This document shows positions 1 to 8,110 of a DNA stretch of 64,000 nucleotides, piece after piece (the first letter of the stretch is position 1; each line of letters begins with the position of its first letter). Location of the stretch: NCBI RefSeq assembly GCF_008386585.1, contig NZ_VUOB01000019.1, positions 1-64,000 on the forward strand, given 5' to 3'. The position numbers and the translations under genes were made by a program. The notes under the pieces are model-generated. The model made no database searches. It was not told the DNA's origin and saw only the letters and a program-made list of their open reading frames with translations. The stretch comes from Solihabitans fulvus (lineage in GTDB: Bacteria; Actinomycetota; Actinomycetes; Mycobacteriales; Pseudonocardiaceae).

Positions 1-215
1 TCTTCGACGACCGGCAGTTGCCGTATGTGGTGGCGGTGAACTGTTTCGATGGGTTGTTGCATCATCGGATCGAGGACATTCGGGATGCGTTGACGATCGA
101 TCAGTCGGTGCCGATCATCACCGTGGACGCCCGCAACCGGCAGTCCACCAAGCAGGCGCTGATCAATCTGGTCGAGCACGCCATGCGCCAGTGGATGTCG
201 GTTCGCGCCGGCTGA
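1..215 (+). CDS. 3' end of a Ras-like conservon GTPase (CvnD type), cut by the window edge
   Basis: Only the last 70 codons and the stop are present; the frame is open from base 3 to the TGA at 213-215. The visible part begins PYVVAVNCFDG, which fits the N-x-x-D guanine-recognition strand of MglA/CvnD-like small GTPases, and ends in a helix QWMSVRAG. In actinobacteria such GTPases are the fourth member of conservons (sensor kinase, Roadblock/LC7, DUF742, GTPase) and act at the inner face of the membrane. The upstream partners lie outside the window, so that context is inferred from the family. A hairpin begins 14 bases after the stop. Confidence 0.7.
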   Translation, partial: FDDRQLPYVVAVNCFDGLLHHRIEDIRDALTIDQSVPIITVDARNRQSTKQALINLVEHAMRQWMSVRAG

Positions 216-228
216 ACCAAGACCTGCA

Positions 229-264
229 CGAAGGGCCGGTCCGCGTCCGCGGGCCGGCCCTTCG
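229..264. terminator. Hairpin terminator
   Basis: An 11-bp perfect stem (CGAAGGGCCGG at 229-239 with its complement at 254-264) closes a 14-base loop between two convergent genes. No T-run follows, which is usual in high-GC actinobacteria. It can serve both strands. Confidence 0.7.
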
Positions 265-279
265 CGTCGGTCGGGGCCG

Positions 280-597
280 TCATCCGATGTCGAGGACCAC
301 GCCGAGGTCGAGGTCGATGTCCAGCCCGCCGTCACCGTCCGGATGGCACCAGTCGCCGCCGGGCCAGTCCGGGTGCCCGCCGAGGCTGACGCTGGCGCCG
401 AGGCCGCCGGAACCGCCGCCGACGCTCACCGGCACCGAGTCGATGTTGGAGGACACTCCCGCGTTCACGCCGATCTGGTTGCCGCTGCCGACTTCGATCA
501 GGCCGTCCGCGTGCGCGAGCCCGGCGCCCATCGGCAGGGCCAGCGCGAGTGCTGCGGTGCTGAGGGCGGCTCGTCGCGCCCACCGGATGATGGTCAT
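280..597 (-). CDS. Small secreted Gly/Asp-rich protein
   Basis: A 105-aa protein with a classic Sec signal peptide: basic start MTIIRWARR, a hydrophobic Ala/Leu core and a likely cut after GLAHA (residue 30). The mature 75 residues are rich in Gly, Ser and Asp, carry one Cys, and end in an acidic LDIDLDLGVVLDIG-like tail. AAGGAG lies about eight bases before the ATG at 597. The segment SGNQIGVNAG is faintly like the Asn/Val-rich strands of small actinobacterial surface proteins, but I do not recognise a family. It occupies the place where the XPB-type helicase gene sits next to the Rv0862c homologue in Mycobacterium. Confidence 0.65.
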   Translation of the reverse strand: MTIIRWARRAALSTAALALALPMGAGLAHADGLIEVGSGNQIGVNAGVSSNIDSVPVSVGGGSGGLGASVSLGGHPDWPGGDWCHPDGDGGLDIDLDLGVVLDIG

Positions 598-743
598 GCG
601 CTGCTCTCCTTCGTCGTCGTTGACGATTCCCGGGATGCGGCGTCACTTGGTCGACGACCGCCCGCCATCGACGCTAGATCGCCACGCGCTCACCAACGGG
701 TAGACAACCGCCCCGTTCGGGGGATCGATCGCGTGTCGCTGCG

Positions 744-3020
744 TTACCGGTCGACGAGGGCGGCCGACGTGATGAGGTGCAGCGCGTACCGGCGCACCTC
801 GCCGTAGGCCTGGTCGAACCCCTCAAGCACGCCGGCCCCGACGGACCTCGGCTCGATGATTCGCTGCGACGCCGTGCCGTGCGAGTCCACGAAGCCGACC
901 CAGACGCTGCGCTGCTCCTCGGCGGCCCTGCGCAGCAGCGCCAGCGTCGCGGACGGCCCCGCGCCGTGCCCGCCAGCCACCGACACCGCCGTGCCCCTCG
1001 GCGTCGCCGCCGCCCGGTCGCCCGCCCGCACCTGGCGCACCAGCTCGGCCAGCTGCTCGTCGCTCGGCGGGATCGGCAGCGCCGAGCGCCGCGTCGCGCG
1101 ACCCTTCCCGGCGATCCGCCGACCGCTCGGCCGCAGGTCGAGGACCCGACCGTCCGGGCCCTCCGCGGCCGGCGCGAACCCGGCGCCGCGCAGCCCGTCC
1201 AGCACGTCGACCAGCGCCAACGGGCTGATCAGCACGGTCGGCGCGATCCGCCGCAGCTCCAGCCGGTCGGCCTCGGGGTGCGCCAGCACCTCGGTGACCA
1301 GCACCTGGTCGTCGCAGCGCAGGAACGAGCCGGCCGCCCCGCCGCGCAGCCTGCCGTGCCGTCGCGCCGCGTCGTCGATCAGATAGGTCAGCGACTGCGG
1401 CACCGGCGTGCGCGACCGCGTCCTGAACAGCTCGTGCAGCTCGGCGGCCGTGCGGCCGGAGTCGAACGCGCGCCGCACCGAGCCCTCGCTGACCCGGTAG
1501 ACAGTGGCGCTGCCGGCGGACTCCACGTCGGCGGTGAGCGCCATCTCGGCAGCCAGCTCCGGTTCGAGCGGCCCCGGCGCGATGACGGTCAGGTCGGCCT
1601 GCACCAGCACGTGGTCGACGGGTTCCGGCAGCGCCTCGGACAGCCGGGCGGCCGCGGCGGCGGCGCCGTCGGTCAGCAGTGCCCTGCCCGCGGTGCCGAG
1701 CGCGCCGAGCGCGACGACCGCGACGGCGGTGGCCTCCTCCAACGTCCAGCGCACCAGGTCGTCGCGCAGCCGGCCGCCCCTGCGCGGGGCCCGCCACGCC
1801 AGCACGGCGGCCAGCTCGTCCGGCTTGGGCACGCCGGTGCCCGCCGGCAGCCCGGCCAGCGCGTCGAGCACGCCTCGGCGGTCTCTCGGGGCCAGCGGGC
1901 GGCGCAGCTCGTCGGACAGCGGCCCGAGCAACCGGTCCCGTTCGTCCCGCCTGCCGACCAGGCCGGGCAGCCTCGGCAGCTCCAGCCACGCCTGGGCGAG
2001 CGTGGCCCAGCGCTGTTCCGGGTGGCTCACCAGCCAGCTGTCGGCCGCGGCGGTCGGCACCCATTCGGGTTCGCCGCTCTCGCTGTCGGCCACCAGCCCG
2101 GCGCCGACGGCCAGCTCGGCGGTCAGCGCGGCCCGCCGCTCGTCGACCTCGAGTTCGCGGGCGAGCCTGCGCAGCTCCCGGACGCCGAGCCCGCCGGAGC
2201 GCAGCACCGGCGGCGGTTCGTCCGACCACAGCGCGAGCAGGCGTTCCATGTGCCGCAACAGTTCCAGCGCGGCACCGCCGGCCGTCGCGTCCACAGTGGA
2301 CTGTCCAGGAGTCGTGGTGGCCAGCTCGGGTTCGGTGGTCTGCACGGCGCCCATCGGCCGGTCGCCGCGCACGGCGATGCCGACCTCCATGGGCAGCTCG
2401 ACGTTCTCGTCGTCCCTGCGCAGCAGCAGGCCGAGGGCGAGCAGCCGCTGCACCGGGGTGTCGGCCCGGTCGAGCGGCACCACCCTGGCGGCCTCCTTGG
2501 TGCGGCCGACGGGCGGCCCGGCGGCCAGCGTCTCGATCAGCCTGCGGTCCGGCGCGTCGAGCCCGGCCAGCCGCGCGGCGAGGTCGGTCCCGGCGAGCGC
2601 GGGGGAGGAGCGGCCGAGGCCGCCGGGGAACGCGGGCGCGGCCTCCCGCGCCGACGGCGGCACCGACAGCGCGTCGTCGGGACCCCAGGCGAGCGCGCGG
2701 GCGCGCAACCGGGCGACGGCGTGGCGGACCCTGGTGGCGGTGACGCCCTTACCGAGCAGCTTGGTCACGGCACGCAGCGTGGTCGGCGAGTGGTCGGCGT
2801 CCAGCACCAGCAGCGCCTCGACCACCGTCAGCGTGAACGTGTCCAGTTCCTCACACGCCCTGGCCACCGAGGCGCGGGTGCCGATCCTGGTGGCCAGCAC
2901 CGTGGTGTCCGCAGGGGACGGCGTCGCCAGGTCGGGCCGGGCGCGCAGCAGGGCCACGATGGCGTCGTCGTCCTGGGCGCGCAGCCAGTCGGCGAGTGGG
3001 AGGCCGGACACCCGGACCAC
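744..3020 (-). CDS. Helicase_C_3 (XPB/Ssl2-like associated) domain protein, Rv0862c homologue
   Basis: A 758-aa protein with GTG start at 3020. It opens with LADWLRAQDDDAIVALLRARPDL, a signature of the actinobacterial 'helicase-associated' family, followed by winged-helix-like segments and, near residues 470-600, the Helicase_C_3 region (VDHVLVQADLTVIAPGPLEP, VYRVSEGSVRRAFDSG). A WYL-like C-terminus (VWVGFVDSHGTASQRIIEPR) precedes the stop. The family resembles the accessory half of Ssl2/XPB but has no Walker motif, so no helicase activity is expected from it alone. In Mycobacterium it lies beside ercc3/XPB; that partner is not adjacent here. Role unknown, presumably DNA repair or transcription. 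Confidence 0.85.
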   Translation of the reverse strand: MVRVSGLPLADWLRAQDDDAIVALLRARPDLATPSPADTTVLATRIGTRASVARACEELDTFTLTVVEALLVLDADHSPTTLRAVTKLLGKGVTATRVRHAVARLRARALAWGPDDALSVPPSAREAAPAFPGGLGRSSPALAGTDLAARLAGLDAPDRRLIETLAAGPPVGRTKEAARVVPLDRADTPVQRLLALGLLLRRDDENVELPMEVGIAVRGDRPMGAVQTTEPELATTTPGQSTVDATAGGAALELLRHMERLLALWSDEPPPVLRSGGLGVRELRRLARELEVDERRAALTAELAVGAGLVADSESGEPEWVPTAAADSWLVSHPEQRWATLAQAWLELPRLPGLVGRRDERDRLLGPLSDELRRPLAPRDRRGVLDALAGLPAGTGVPKPDELAAVLAWRAPRRGGRLRDDLVRWTLEEATAVAVVALGALGTAGRALLTDGAAAAAARLSEALPEPVDHVLVQADLTVIAPGPLEPELAAEMALTADVESAGSATVYRVSEGSVRRAFDSGRTAAELHELFRTRSRTPVPQSLTYLIDDAARRHGRLRGGAAGSFLRCDDQVLVTEVLAHPEADRLELRRIAPTVLISPLALVDVLDGLRGAGFAPAAEGPDGRVLDLRPSGRRIAGKGRATRRSALPIPPSDEQLAELVRQVRAGDRAAATPRGTAVSVAGGHGAGPSATLALLRRAAEEQRSVWVGFVDSHGTASQRIIEPRSVGAGVLEGFDQAYGEVRRYALHLITSAALVDR
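2289..2301. repeat. GTCCACAGTGGAC element, copy 1
   Basis: Exact 13-base inverted repeat (GTCCAC/GTGGAC around a central A), inside the Helicase_C_3 gene on its antisense side. Identical copies occur at 25462, 26189, 35840 and 51057. Confidence 0.8.
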
Positions 3021-3147
3021 GTTATATGGCCGGCGCGCCGCAGGTGAGACCTACGCGACGCGTGCCATACGGGCCTTGTGCGGCACACTGGTGTATGCAC
3101 GGGCCGATACCGGCCCACCCACACTGGACCCGCACCGAGGAGGAACC

Positions 3148-3333
3148 GTGGCCAAGGCCGCACGCCCCGAGCGCATTGACCCGCACTGGCCAGAGGTGAC
3201 GGACGGCGAGCACGCGGTCAGCGAGCTCGCGAGTGACGTGCAGGGCGCGCTGTCGCCCTTCGGCAAGGTCACTTTTCCGTTGCCCGTTGAGGACCTTGGC
3301 TACACCCACCCGGTGACCAAGATCAACAAGTAG
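3148..3333 (+). CDS. Conserved 61-aa protein at the Rv0863 position
   Basis: A short gene starting at GTG 3148, preceded by GAGGAGGAA (3136-3144). The acidic protein begins VAKAARPERIDPHWPEV and ends LGYTHPVTKINK, with no signal peptide or membrane segment. It is divergent from the Helicase_C_3 gene and holds the position of Rv0863 in M. tuberculosis. Function unknown. Good Shine-Dalgarno spacing, third-position GC and the strong hairpin just after the stop support it as a real gene. Confidence 0.7.
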   Translation: MAKAARPERIDPHWPEVTDGEHAVSELASDVQGALSPFGKVTFPLPVEDLGYTHPVTKINK

Positions 3334-3351
3334 TTCCGAGCTGCTACGTCA

Positions 3352-3384
3352 CGGTCCCCGTTCCGCCGGTCGGAACGGGGACCG
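3352..3384. terminator. Strong hairpin terminator
   Basis: A 14-bp perfect stem CGGTCCCCGTTCCG (3352-3365) with its complement at 3371-3384 and a five-base loop, 18 bases after the stop of the 61-aa gene. A second hairpin follows (GCTTTCCG 3403-3410 with 3421-3428) and repeats the TTCCGCC-GTCGGAACGG core, so the two look like diverged copies. Confidence 0.85.
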
Positions 3385-3532
3385 CGCCGCGTTCAGGGGC
3401 CCGCTTTCCGCCTGTCGGAACGGAAAGCCGGCTCCGCGAGTGGCCCCCGCCACAGCGCGAGCCGCGTGCGTTCCGTAACTGGGCGCGGACTAGGCTCGGG
3501 GCTGCGTGAACAGCAACGTTGTGGGAGGTTCG

Positions 3533-4921
3533 ATGCCGGTCCCCGGCCCCGGGTACTCGATCACGATTCGCGTCGAGGCGCCGTCGTCCGCCAGCGCGGC
3601 CGGCGACCTGACCAGCGCGGTCGGCCGGGTGGGCGGCGTCATCACGGCGTTCGACGTGGTGGACTCGCACGCCGACCGAGTGGTCGTCGACATCACGTGC
3701 AACGCGCTGTCGGCCAACCACGCCAAGGACATCACCGACACGCTCGAGGTGCTGCCCGGCATCGTCGTCCGCAAGATCTCCGACCGCACCTTCCTGATGC
3801 ACCTCGGCGGCAAGATCGAGGTCACCTCCAAGGTGCAGCTGAAGAACCGCGACGACCTCTCCCGCGCCTACACCCCCGGCGTTGCGCGGATCTGCCAGGC
3901 CATCGCGGCCAACCCCGAGGACGCCAGGCGGCTGACCATCAAGCGCAACACCGTCGCCGTGGTCACCGACGGCTCGGCCGTGCTCGGCCTCGGCAACCTC
4001 GGCCCCGCCGCCGCCCTGCCCGTGATGGAGGGCAAGGCCGCGCTGTTCAAGAAGTTCGCCGGCGTCGACGCCTGGCCGGTCTGCCTGGACACCCAGGACA
4101 CCGAGGAGATCATCCGCGCCGTCGAGCTGATCGCCCCCGTCTACGGCGGCATCAACCTGGAGGACATCGCCGCGCCGAGGTGCTTCGAGATCGAGGCCAG
4201 GCTGCGCGAGAAGCTGGACATCCCGGTCTTCCACGACGACCAGCACGGCACCGCGATCGTCGTCGTCGGCGCGCTGCGCAACGCGCTGCGGGTGGTCGGC
4301 AAGGACATCGAGAAGTGCAAGATCGCGGTGTGCGGCGTCGGCGCGGCCGGCTCCGCGATCATCCGCCTGCTGCTCCGCCAGACCCCGGCCGACATCGTCG
4401 CCGTCGACGTCGACGGCATCGTGCACGCCGGCCGCGACGGCATGGACCCGAACCTGGTGTGGATCGCCGAGCACACCAACCGCGAAGGCGTGACCGGCAA
4501 CCTGCACGACGCGCTCGTCGACGCCGACGTGTTCATCGGCGTGTCGGCGCCCAACCTGTTCGGCGCCGAGCAGGTCGCCACCATGGCCAAGGACGCGATC
4601 GTCTTCGCGCTGGCCAACCCCGACCCGGAGATCGATCCGATCGAGGCGCAGAAACACGCCGCGGTCGTGGCCACCGGGCGCAGCGACTTCCCCAACCAGA
4701 TCAACAACGTGCTGGCCTTCCCCGGCGTGTTCCGCGGCCTGCTCGACGCGCACGCCAAGACCATCACCGACTCGATGCTGCTCGCGGCGGCCAACGCCAT
4801 CGCCGACGTGGTCGAGGGCGACCGGCTCAACGCGTCCTACATCGTGCCGAGCGTGTTCGACTCGGCCGTCGCGCCAGCGGTCGCCGACGCCGTCCGCAAG
4901 GCCGCGGCCGACCGGGACTGA
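3533..4921 (+). CDS. NAD-dependent malic enzyme with N-terminal ACT domain
   Basis: A 462-aa cytoplasmic enzyme that oxidatively decarboxylates malate to pyruvate. Residues about 5-80 form an ACT-type domain ([26 protein letters not shown]). The malic domain has [15 protein letters not shown], the acid cluster [15 protein letters not shown] and HDDQHGTAI. The NAD fold has [11 protein letters not shown] chose ATG 3533 because GGGAGG sits four bases upstream. An in-frame GTG at 3506, nine bases after a TAGGCT hexamer (3491-3496), could give a leaderless form nine residues longer. ACT domains usually bind an amino-acid effector, so allosteric control is likely. moaC follows after 28 bases but has its own promoter. 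Confidence 0.92.
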   Translation: MPVPGPGYSITIRVEAPSSASAAGDLTSAVGRVGGVITAFDVVDSHADRVVVDITCNALSANHAKDITDTLEVLPGIVVRKISDRTFLMHLGGKIEVTSKVQLKNRDDLSRAYTPGVARICQAIAANPEDARRLTIKRNTVAVVTDGSAVLGLGNLGPAAALPVMEGKAALFKKFAGVDAWPVCLDTQDTEEIIRAVELIAPVYGGINLEDIAAPRCFEIEARLREKLDIPVFHDDQHGTAIVVVGALRNALRVVGKDIEKCKIAVCGVGAAGSAIIRLLLRQTPADIVAVDVDGIVHAGRDGMDPNLVWIAEHTNREGVTGNLHDALVDADVFIGVSAPNLFGAEQVATMAKDAIVFALANPDPEIDPIEAQKHAAVVATGRSDFPNQINNVLAFPGVFRGLLDAHAKTITDSMLLAAANAIADVVEGDRLNASYIVPSVFDSAVAPAVADAVRKAAADRD

Positions 4922-4936
4922 CGCCGCAACCCCGCC

Positions 4937-4949
4937 TAGGCTCGGACCC
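4937..4949 (+). promoter_or_regulatory. Leaderless promoter -10 of moaC
   Basis: TAGGCT at 4937-4942 followed by exactly seven bases and the ATG, so transcription should begin on or next to the start codon. No Shine-Dalgarno sequence lies upstream. Confidence 0.65.
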
Positions 4950-5432
4950 ATGGGTAAGCAGTTCAGCCACCTCGACGCCAGTGGCGCGGCACGCATGGTC
5001 GATGTCTCCGGCAAGGAGGCCACGGCCCGCAGCGCCGTGGCCACCGGGGTGCTGCGCACCACGAGGGAGGTCCTCGGCCTGCTGGCCGCCGACGACCTGC
5101 CCAAGGGCGACGCGCTGGCCACCGCCAGGATCGCGGGGATCATGGCGGCCAAGCGCACGTCGGAACTGGTGCCGCTGTGCCATCCCATCGGCCTGTCCGC
5201 CGTCGTGGTCGAGTTCGAGCTCGGCGAGTCCGACGTGCGCATCCGCGCCAGCGTGCGCACCACCGACCGCACCGGCGTCGAGATGGAGGCCCTGACGGCC
5301 GTCTCGGTCGCCGGCCTCGCGCTGCACGACATGGTGAAGTCCGTCGACCCGGCCGCGTCGATGGACGCCGTCCGAGTGGAACGCAAGGACGGCGGCAAGA
5401 CCGGCACCTGGACGCGCCCGGAGGGCAGATGA
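4950..5432 (+). CDS. moaC: Cyclic pyranopterin monophosphate synthase MoaC
   Basis: A 160-aa enzyme. With MoaA it converts GTP, via 3',8-cyclo-7,8-dihydro-GTP, into cyclic pyranopterin monophosphate, the first step of molybdenum cofactor synthesis. Family marks are visible: MVDVSGKEATARSAVA near the start, LCHPIGLS in the middle, and MVKSVDP plus VERKDGGKTG near the C-terminus. The length is typical. Its stop overlaps the ATG of the mog-moaE fusion (ATGA), so the two are probably translationally coupled. Confidence 0.96.
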   Translation: MGKQFSHLDASGAARMVDVSGKEATARSAVATGVLRTTREVLGLLAADDLPKGDALATARIAGIMAAKRTSELVPLCHPIGLSAVVVEFELGESDVRIRASVRTTDRTGVEMEALTAVSVAGLALHDMVKSVDPAASMDAVRVERKDGGKTGTWTRPEGR

Positions 5433-6511
5433 GCCTCGGAGGACACGTGGGCACGCACCGCACCGCGAGAGTCGTCACGGCGTCCAATCGCGCCGCCGCC
5501 GGTGTGTACGAGGACAGGGGCGGGCCGGTCATCGTCGAATGGCTGCGGGCCATGGGCTACGAGGCGCCTGACGCCGTCGTGGTGCCCGACGGAGATCCGG
5601 TGGCCGATGCGCTGCGCGCGGCGGTGGCCGACGCGGTGGATGTGGTGATCACGACCGGTGGGACGGGGATCAACCCGACCGACCGGACCCCGGAGGCGAC
5701 CAAGGCGGTCCTGGACTACGAGGTGCCGGGCCTAGCCGACGCGGTGCGCGCGGCCGGCCTGCCCTCGGTGCCGACGTCGATGCTGTCGAGGGGGCTGGCC
5801 GGGGTCGCGGGTCGGACGCTGGTGGTGAACCTGCCTGGTTCGGTTGGCGGAGTCCGGGACGGGCTCGGCGTGCTGGCTGACGTGCTGGACCACGCGGTGG
5901 ACCAGGTGCGCGGCGGCGACCACAAACCAGCGGTTCACACACCTGTGGGCCACACGTCTGCGGCTCACACGTCTGCGGGCCACACACCTGTGGGCCACAC
6001 ATCTGCGGAACACACATCTGTGGAACACCGTTCGCCGGGGCACTCGCACGGCCACGGGCACACGCATGCCCCCGCCAGCACCGAGCCGGCACGGGTGCTG
6101 CGCGCGGCGGTCGGCGAGGCTCCGCTGTCCGTCGAGGAGCACGCGGCCCTGGTGTCCGACCGGGCCGCCGGGGCCGTGGTGACCTTCGCCGGGGTCGTCC
6201 GCGACCACGACGGCGGCAAGTCCGTGCGCGAGCTGGAGTACGTCGGCCATCCCAGCGCCGAGCAGATCGTCGCGGACGTCGCCGCCGAGCTGGCCGGCCG
6301 CCACCCGGGAGTGCGGGCGCTGGCGGTGAGCCACCGGGTCGGCCCGCTCGCCATCGGTGACGTGGCGCTGGCCTGCGCGGTGGCCGCCGAGCACCGCAAG
6401 GAGGCGTTCCTGGTCTGCGCGGAGCTGGTCGACGAGGTCAAGCTCCGGCTGCCGGTCTGGAAGCGCCAGGTCTTCACCGACGGCACCGACGAGTGGGTCA
6501 ACTGCCCGTAG
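5429..6511 (+). CDS. Mog-MoaE fusion with a histidine-rich linker (molybdopterin adenylyltransferase + MPT synthase large subunit)
   Basis: A 360-aa fusion. Residues about 10-160 are a MogA/MoaB domain (TTGGTGINPTDRTPE, LAGVAGRTLVVNLPGSVGG), which adenylylates molybdopterin. Residues about 220-360 are MoaE, the large subunit of molybdopterin synthase (VVTFAGVVRDHDGGKSVREL, EHRKEAF, PVWKRQVFTDG with the active Lys). Between them, residues 165-213 hold 13 histidines, one every fifth residue from 165 to 205, then SHGHGHTH. The ATG overlaps the moaC stop; a GTG at 5448 behind CGGAGGA is an alternative start. In M. tuberculosis mog and moaE2 are separate adjacent genes. The linker probably binds metal (inference). 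Confidence 0.93.
   Translation: MSLGGHVGTHRTARVVTASNRAAAGVYEDRGGPVIVEWLRAMGYEAPDAVVVPDGDPVADALRAAVADAVDVVITTGGTGINPTDRTPEATKAVLDYEVPGLADAVRAAGLPSVPTSMLSRGLAGVAGRTLVVNLPGSVGGVRDGLGVLADVLDHAVDQVRGGDHKPAVHTPVGHTSAAHTSAGHTPVGHTSAEHTSVEHRSPGHSHGHGHTHAPASTEPARVLRAAVGEAPLSVEEHAALVSDRAAGAVVTFAGVVRDHDGGKSVRELEYVGHPSAEQIVADVAAELAGRHPGVRALAVSHRVGPLAIGDVALACAVAAEHRKEAFLVCAELVDEVKLRLPVWKRQVFTDGTDEWVNCP
5921..6067 (+). repeat. 15-bp minisatellite encoding the His-rich linker of Mog-MoaE
   Basis: Degenerate 15-base units of the form G(C/T)GG(G/C)CCACAC-NNCT, read as (V/A)(G/A/E)HT(S/P). They use ACA and TCT codons unlike the flanking gene. The unit closely matches the one in ureG at 51779-51940. Confidence 0.85.
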
Positions 6512-6517
6512 CCGGAC

Positions 6518-6549
6518 GGGGAAAGTGGCGCTGTGGCACCACTTTCCCC
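6518..6549. terminator. Bidirectional hairpin terminator
   Basis: An 11-bp stem GGGGAAAGTGG (6518-6528) with its complement at 6539-6549, between the convergent mog-moaE and HAD genes. Confidence 0.8.
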
Positions 6550-6559
6550 CGGACGCGTC

Positions 6560-7360
6560 CTACTCGGCGAACGGGTCGGCGGAGTGCCCGACGAGGTCCG
6601 CGATGGACTCCGCGATCTTGGTCGGGCGGTAGGGGAACAGCTCGGCGGTGTCGCGGGCCGAGATGCCGCTGAGCACCAGGATGGTCTGAAGGCCGGCCTC
6701 CAGACCGGCGCGGACGTCGGTGTCCATCCGGTCGCCGATCATCAGCGTGTTCGCCGAGTGGGTGCCGAGCGCGCGCAGCGCCGACCGCATCATCAACGGG
6801 TTGGGCTTGCCGACGTAGTAGGGCTCGCGCCCGGTGGCCCGCTCGATCAGCGCGGCGATGGAGCCGGTGGCCGGCAGCGAGCCCTCCCGGCTTGGACCGG
6901 TCGCGTCGGGGTTGGTCGCGATGAACTTCGCGCCCTCCTCGACCAGCCGGATCGCCCTGGTGATCGCGGTGAAGCTGTAGGTGCGCGTCTCGCCGAGCAC
7001 AACGTAGTCGGGGTCGCGGTCGGTGAGCACGTACCCGATCTCGTGCAGCGCCGTGGTGAGGCCCGCCTCGCCGATCACGAAGGCCGAGCCGCCCGGCCGC
7101 TGCGAGTCGAGGAACCTGGCGGTGGCCAGCGCGGACGTCCAGATCGAGGTCTCCGGCACGTCCAGCCCGGTGCGCAGCAGCCGCGCCCGCAGGTCCCTCG
7201 GCGTGTAGATGGAGTTGTTGGTCAGCACCAGGAACGGCACCTCGTTGGCGCGCAGCTCACCGAGGAACGTGTCCGCCCCTGGGATCAGGTGCTCCTCGTG
7301 CACCAGGACGCCGTCCATGTCCATCAGGTAGTTCCACCGCTTGGGTGCCTGTTCGGCCAT
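6560..7360 (-). CDS. HAD-IIA (NagD-like) phosphatase
   Basis: A 266-aa cytoplasmic hydrolase of the HAD superfamily, class IIA cap. Motif I is MDMDGVL (nucleophile Asp14 region), motif II LVLTNNS, and motifs III/IV appear as GKPNPLMMRSAL and LMIGDRMDTDVRAGLEAG. Relatives dephosphorylate sugar phosphates, nucleotides or 4-nitrophenyl phosphate; the natural substrate cannot be told. It lies 44 bases downstream of a MarR gene on the same strand, so the pair probably forms an operon. Confidence 0.9.
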   Translation of the reverse strand: MAEQAPKRWNYLMDMDGVLVHEEHLIPGADTFLGELRANEVPFLVLTNNSIYTPRDLRARLLRTGLDVPETSIWTSALATARFLDSQRPGGSAFVIGEAGLTTALHEIGYVLTDRDPDYVVLGETRTYSFTAITRAIRLVEEGAKFIATNPDATGPSREGSLPATGSIAALIERATGREPYYVGKPNPLMMRSALRALGTHSANTLMIGDRMDTDVRAGLEAGLQTILVLSGISARDTAELFPYRPTKIAESIADLVGHSADPFAE

Positions 7361-7404
7361 GCCGCCATGATCCCCCAGCAGTGGCGTCGACCGCGACCGC
7401 TCGG

Positions 7405-7899
7405 TCAGGCCGGATTGGCCGGCTGCTCAACCAACGCGCGCATGAACTCGAGAATCTGCTCGTTGTAGCGCGCGATGACGTCCCACTCCTCGGGAGTGAA
7501 CTGGGACAGCACCCGCTCCAGGTTGGTCACCAGGCCCTCGAAGAGGTGGGCGTACTTCTTCTCGTCGAACTTGGCGACCTCGACGAGCACCTTGCGCCGG
7601 TCGTGCGGGTCGCGGACCCTGCGGACGAAGCCCGCGCGTTCGAGCCGGTCGATCACGCCGGTCACGGCGCCGGTGGACAGGCCGGAGCGCTCGGCGATCT
7701 GGCCTGCGGTCAGCGGCTCTGGGGACCGCATGGCGAGGTCGAGGCACTTGTGGTCGGTACCGGACAGGCCCATCTGCTCCGCGATCCTGGCGTGGAACAT
7801 CACCGTGTAGGTGCTGCCCTCGCGCCCGAAGCTGCTGAAGCGCTCCAGCACGTCCTGCGGAACCGTCGTCTGCCGCTGCGCAGAGCCCGTCATCGCCAT
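7405..7899 (-). CDS. MarR-family transcription regulator
   Basis: A 164-aa winged-helix regulator. The recognition region is LTAGQIAERSGLSTGAVTGV followed by the wing VRDPHDRRKVLV. The C-terminal helices (YNEQILEFMRALVEQ) form the dimer interface. AGGAG precedes the ATG at 7899. It heads a two-gene unit with the HAD phosphatase; ligand and targets cannot be deduced. The pair separates moaC/mog-moaE from moaA/moaD. Confidence 0.88.
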   Translation of the reverse strand: MAMTGSAQRQTTVPQDVLERFSSFGREGSTYTVMFHARIAEQMGLSGTDHKCLDLAMRSPEPLTAGQIAERSGLSTGAVTGVIDRLERAGFVRRVRDPHDRRKVLVEVAKFDEKKYAHLFEGLVTNLERVLSQFTPEEWDVIARYNEQILEFMRALVEQPANPA

Positions 7900-8097
7900 C
7901 CACTCCTCTTAGCTCTCTAGCGTCTCAACAGCCAAGAGACTTAGCTACTGATTCACTTCTGAACCCAGAGTACCTACCGAAAACAGCGGCTAGGGACGCT
8001 CCGACCGGCCCAGTCGCGTTGGGCCATGTGGATTCCGGCCAAAACCCGGCCGATCCGGAGGTGATGTTCGGTCGACAAAGCACAGGGGCGCGACGAC

Positions 8098-8110
8098 TAC
8101 CCTTGACCTT
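8098..8110 (+). promoter_or_regulatory. Leaderless promoter -10 of moaA
   Basis: TACCCT at 8098-8103, then exactly seven bases to the GTG start. No ribosome-binding site is present. Confidence 0.65.
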
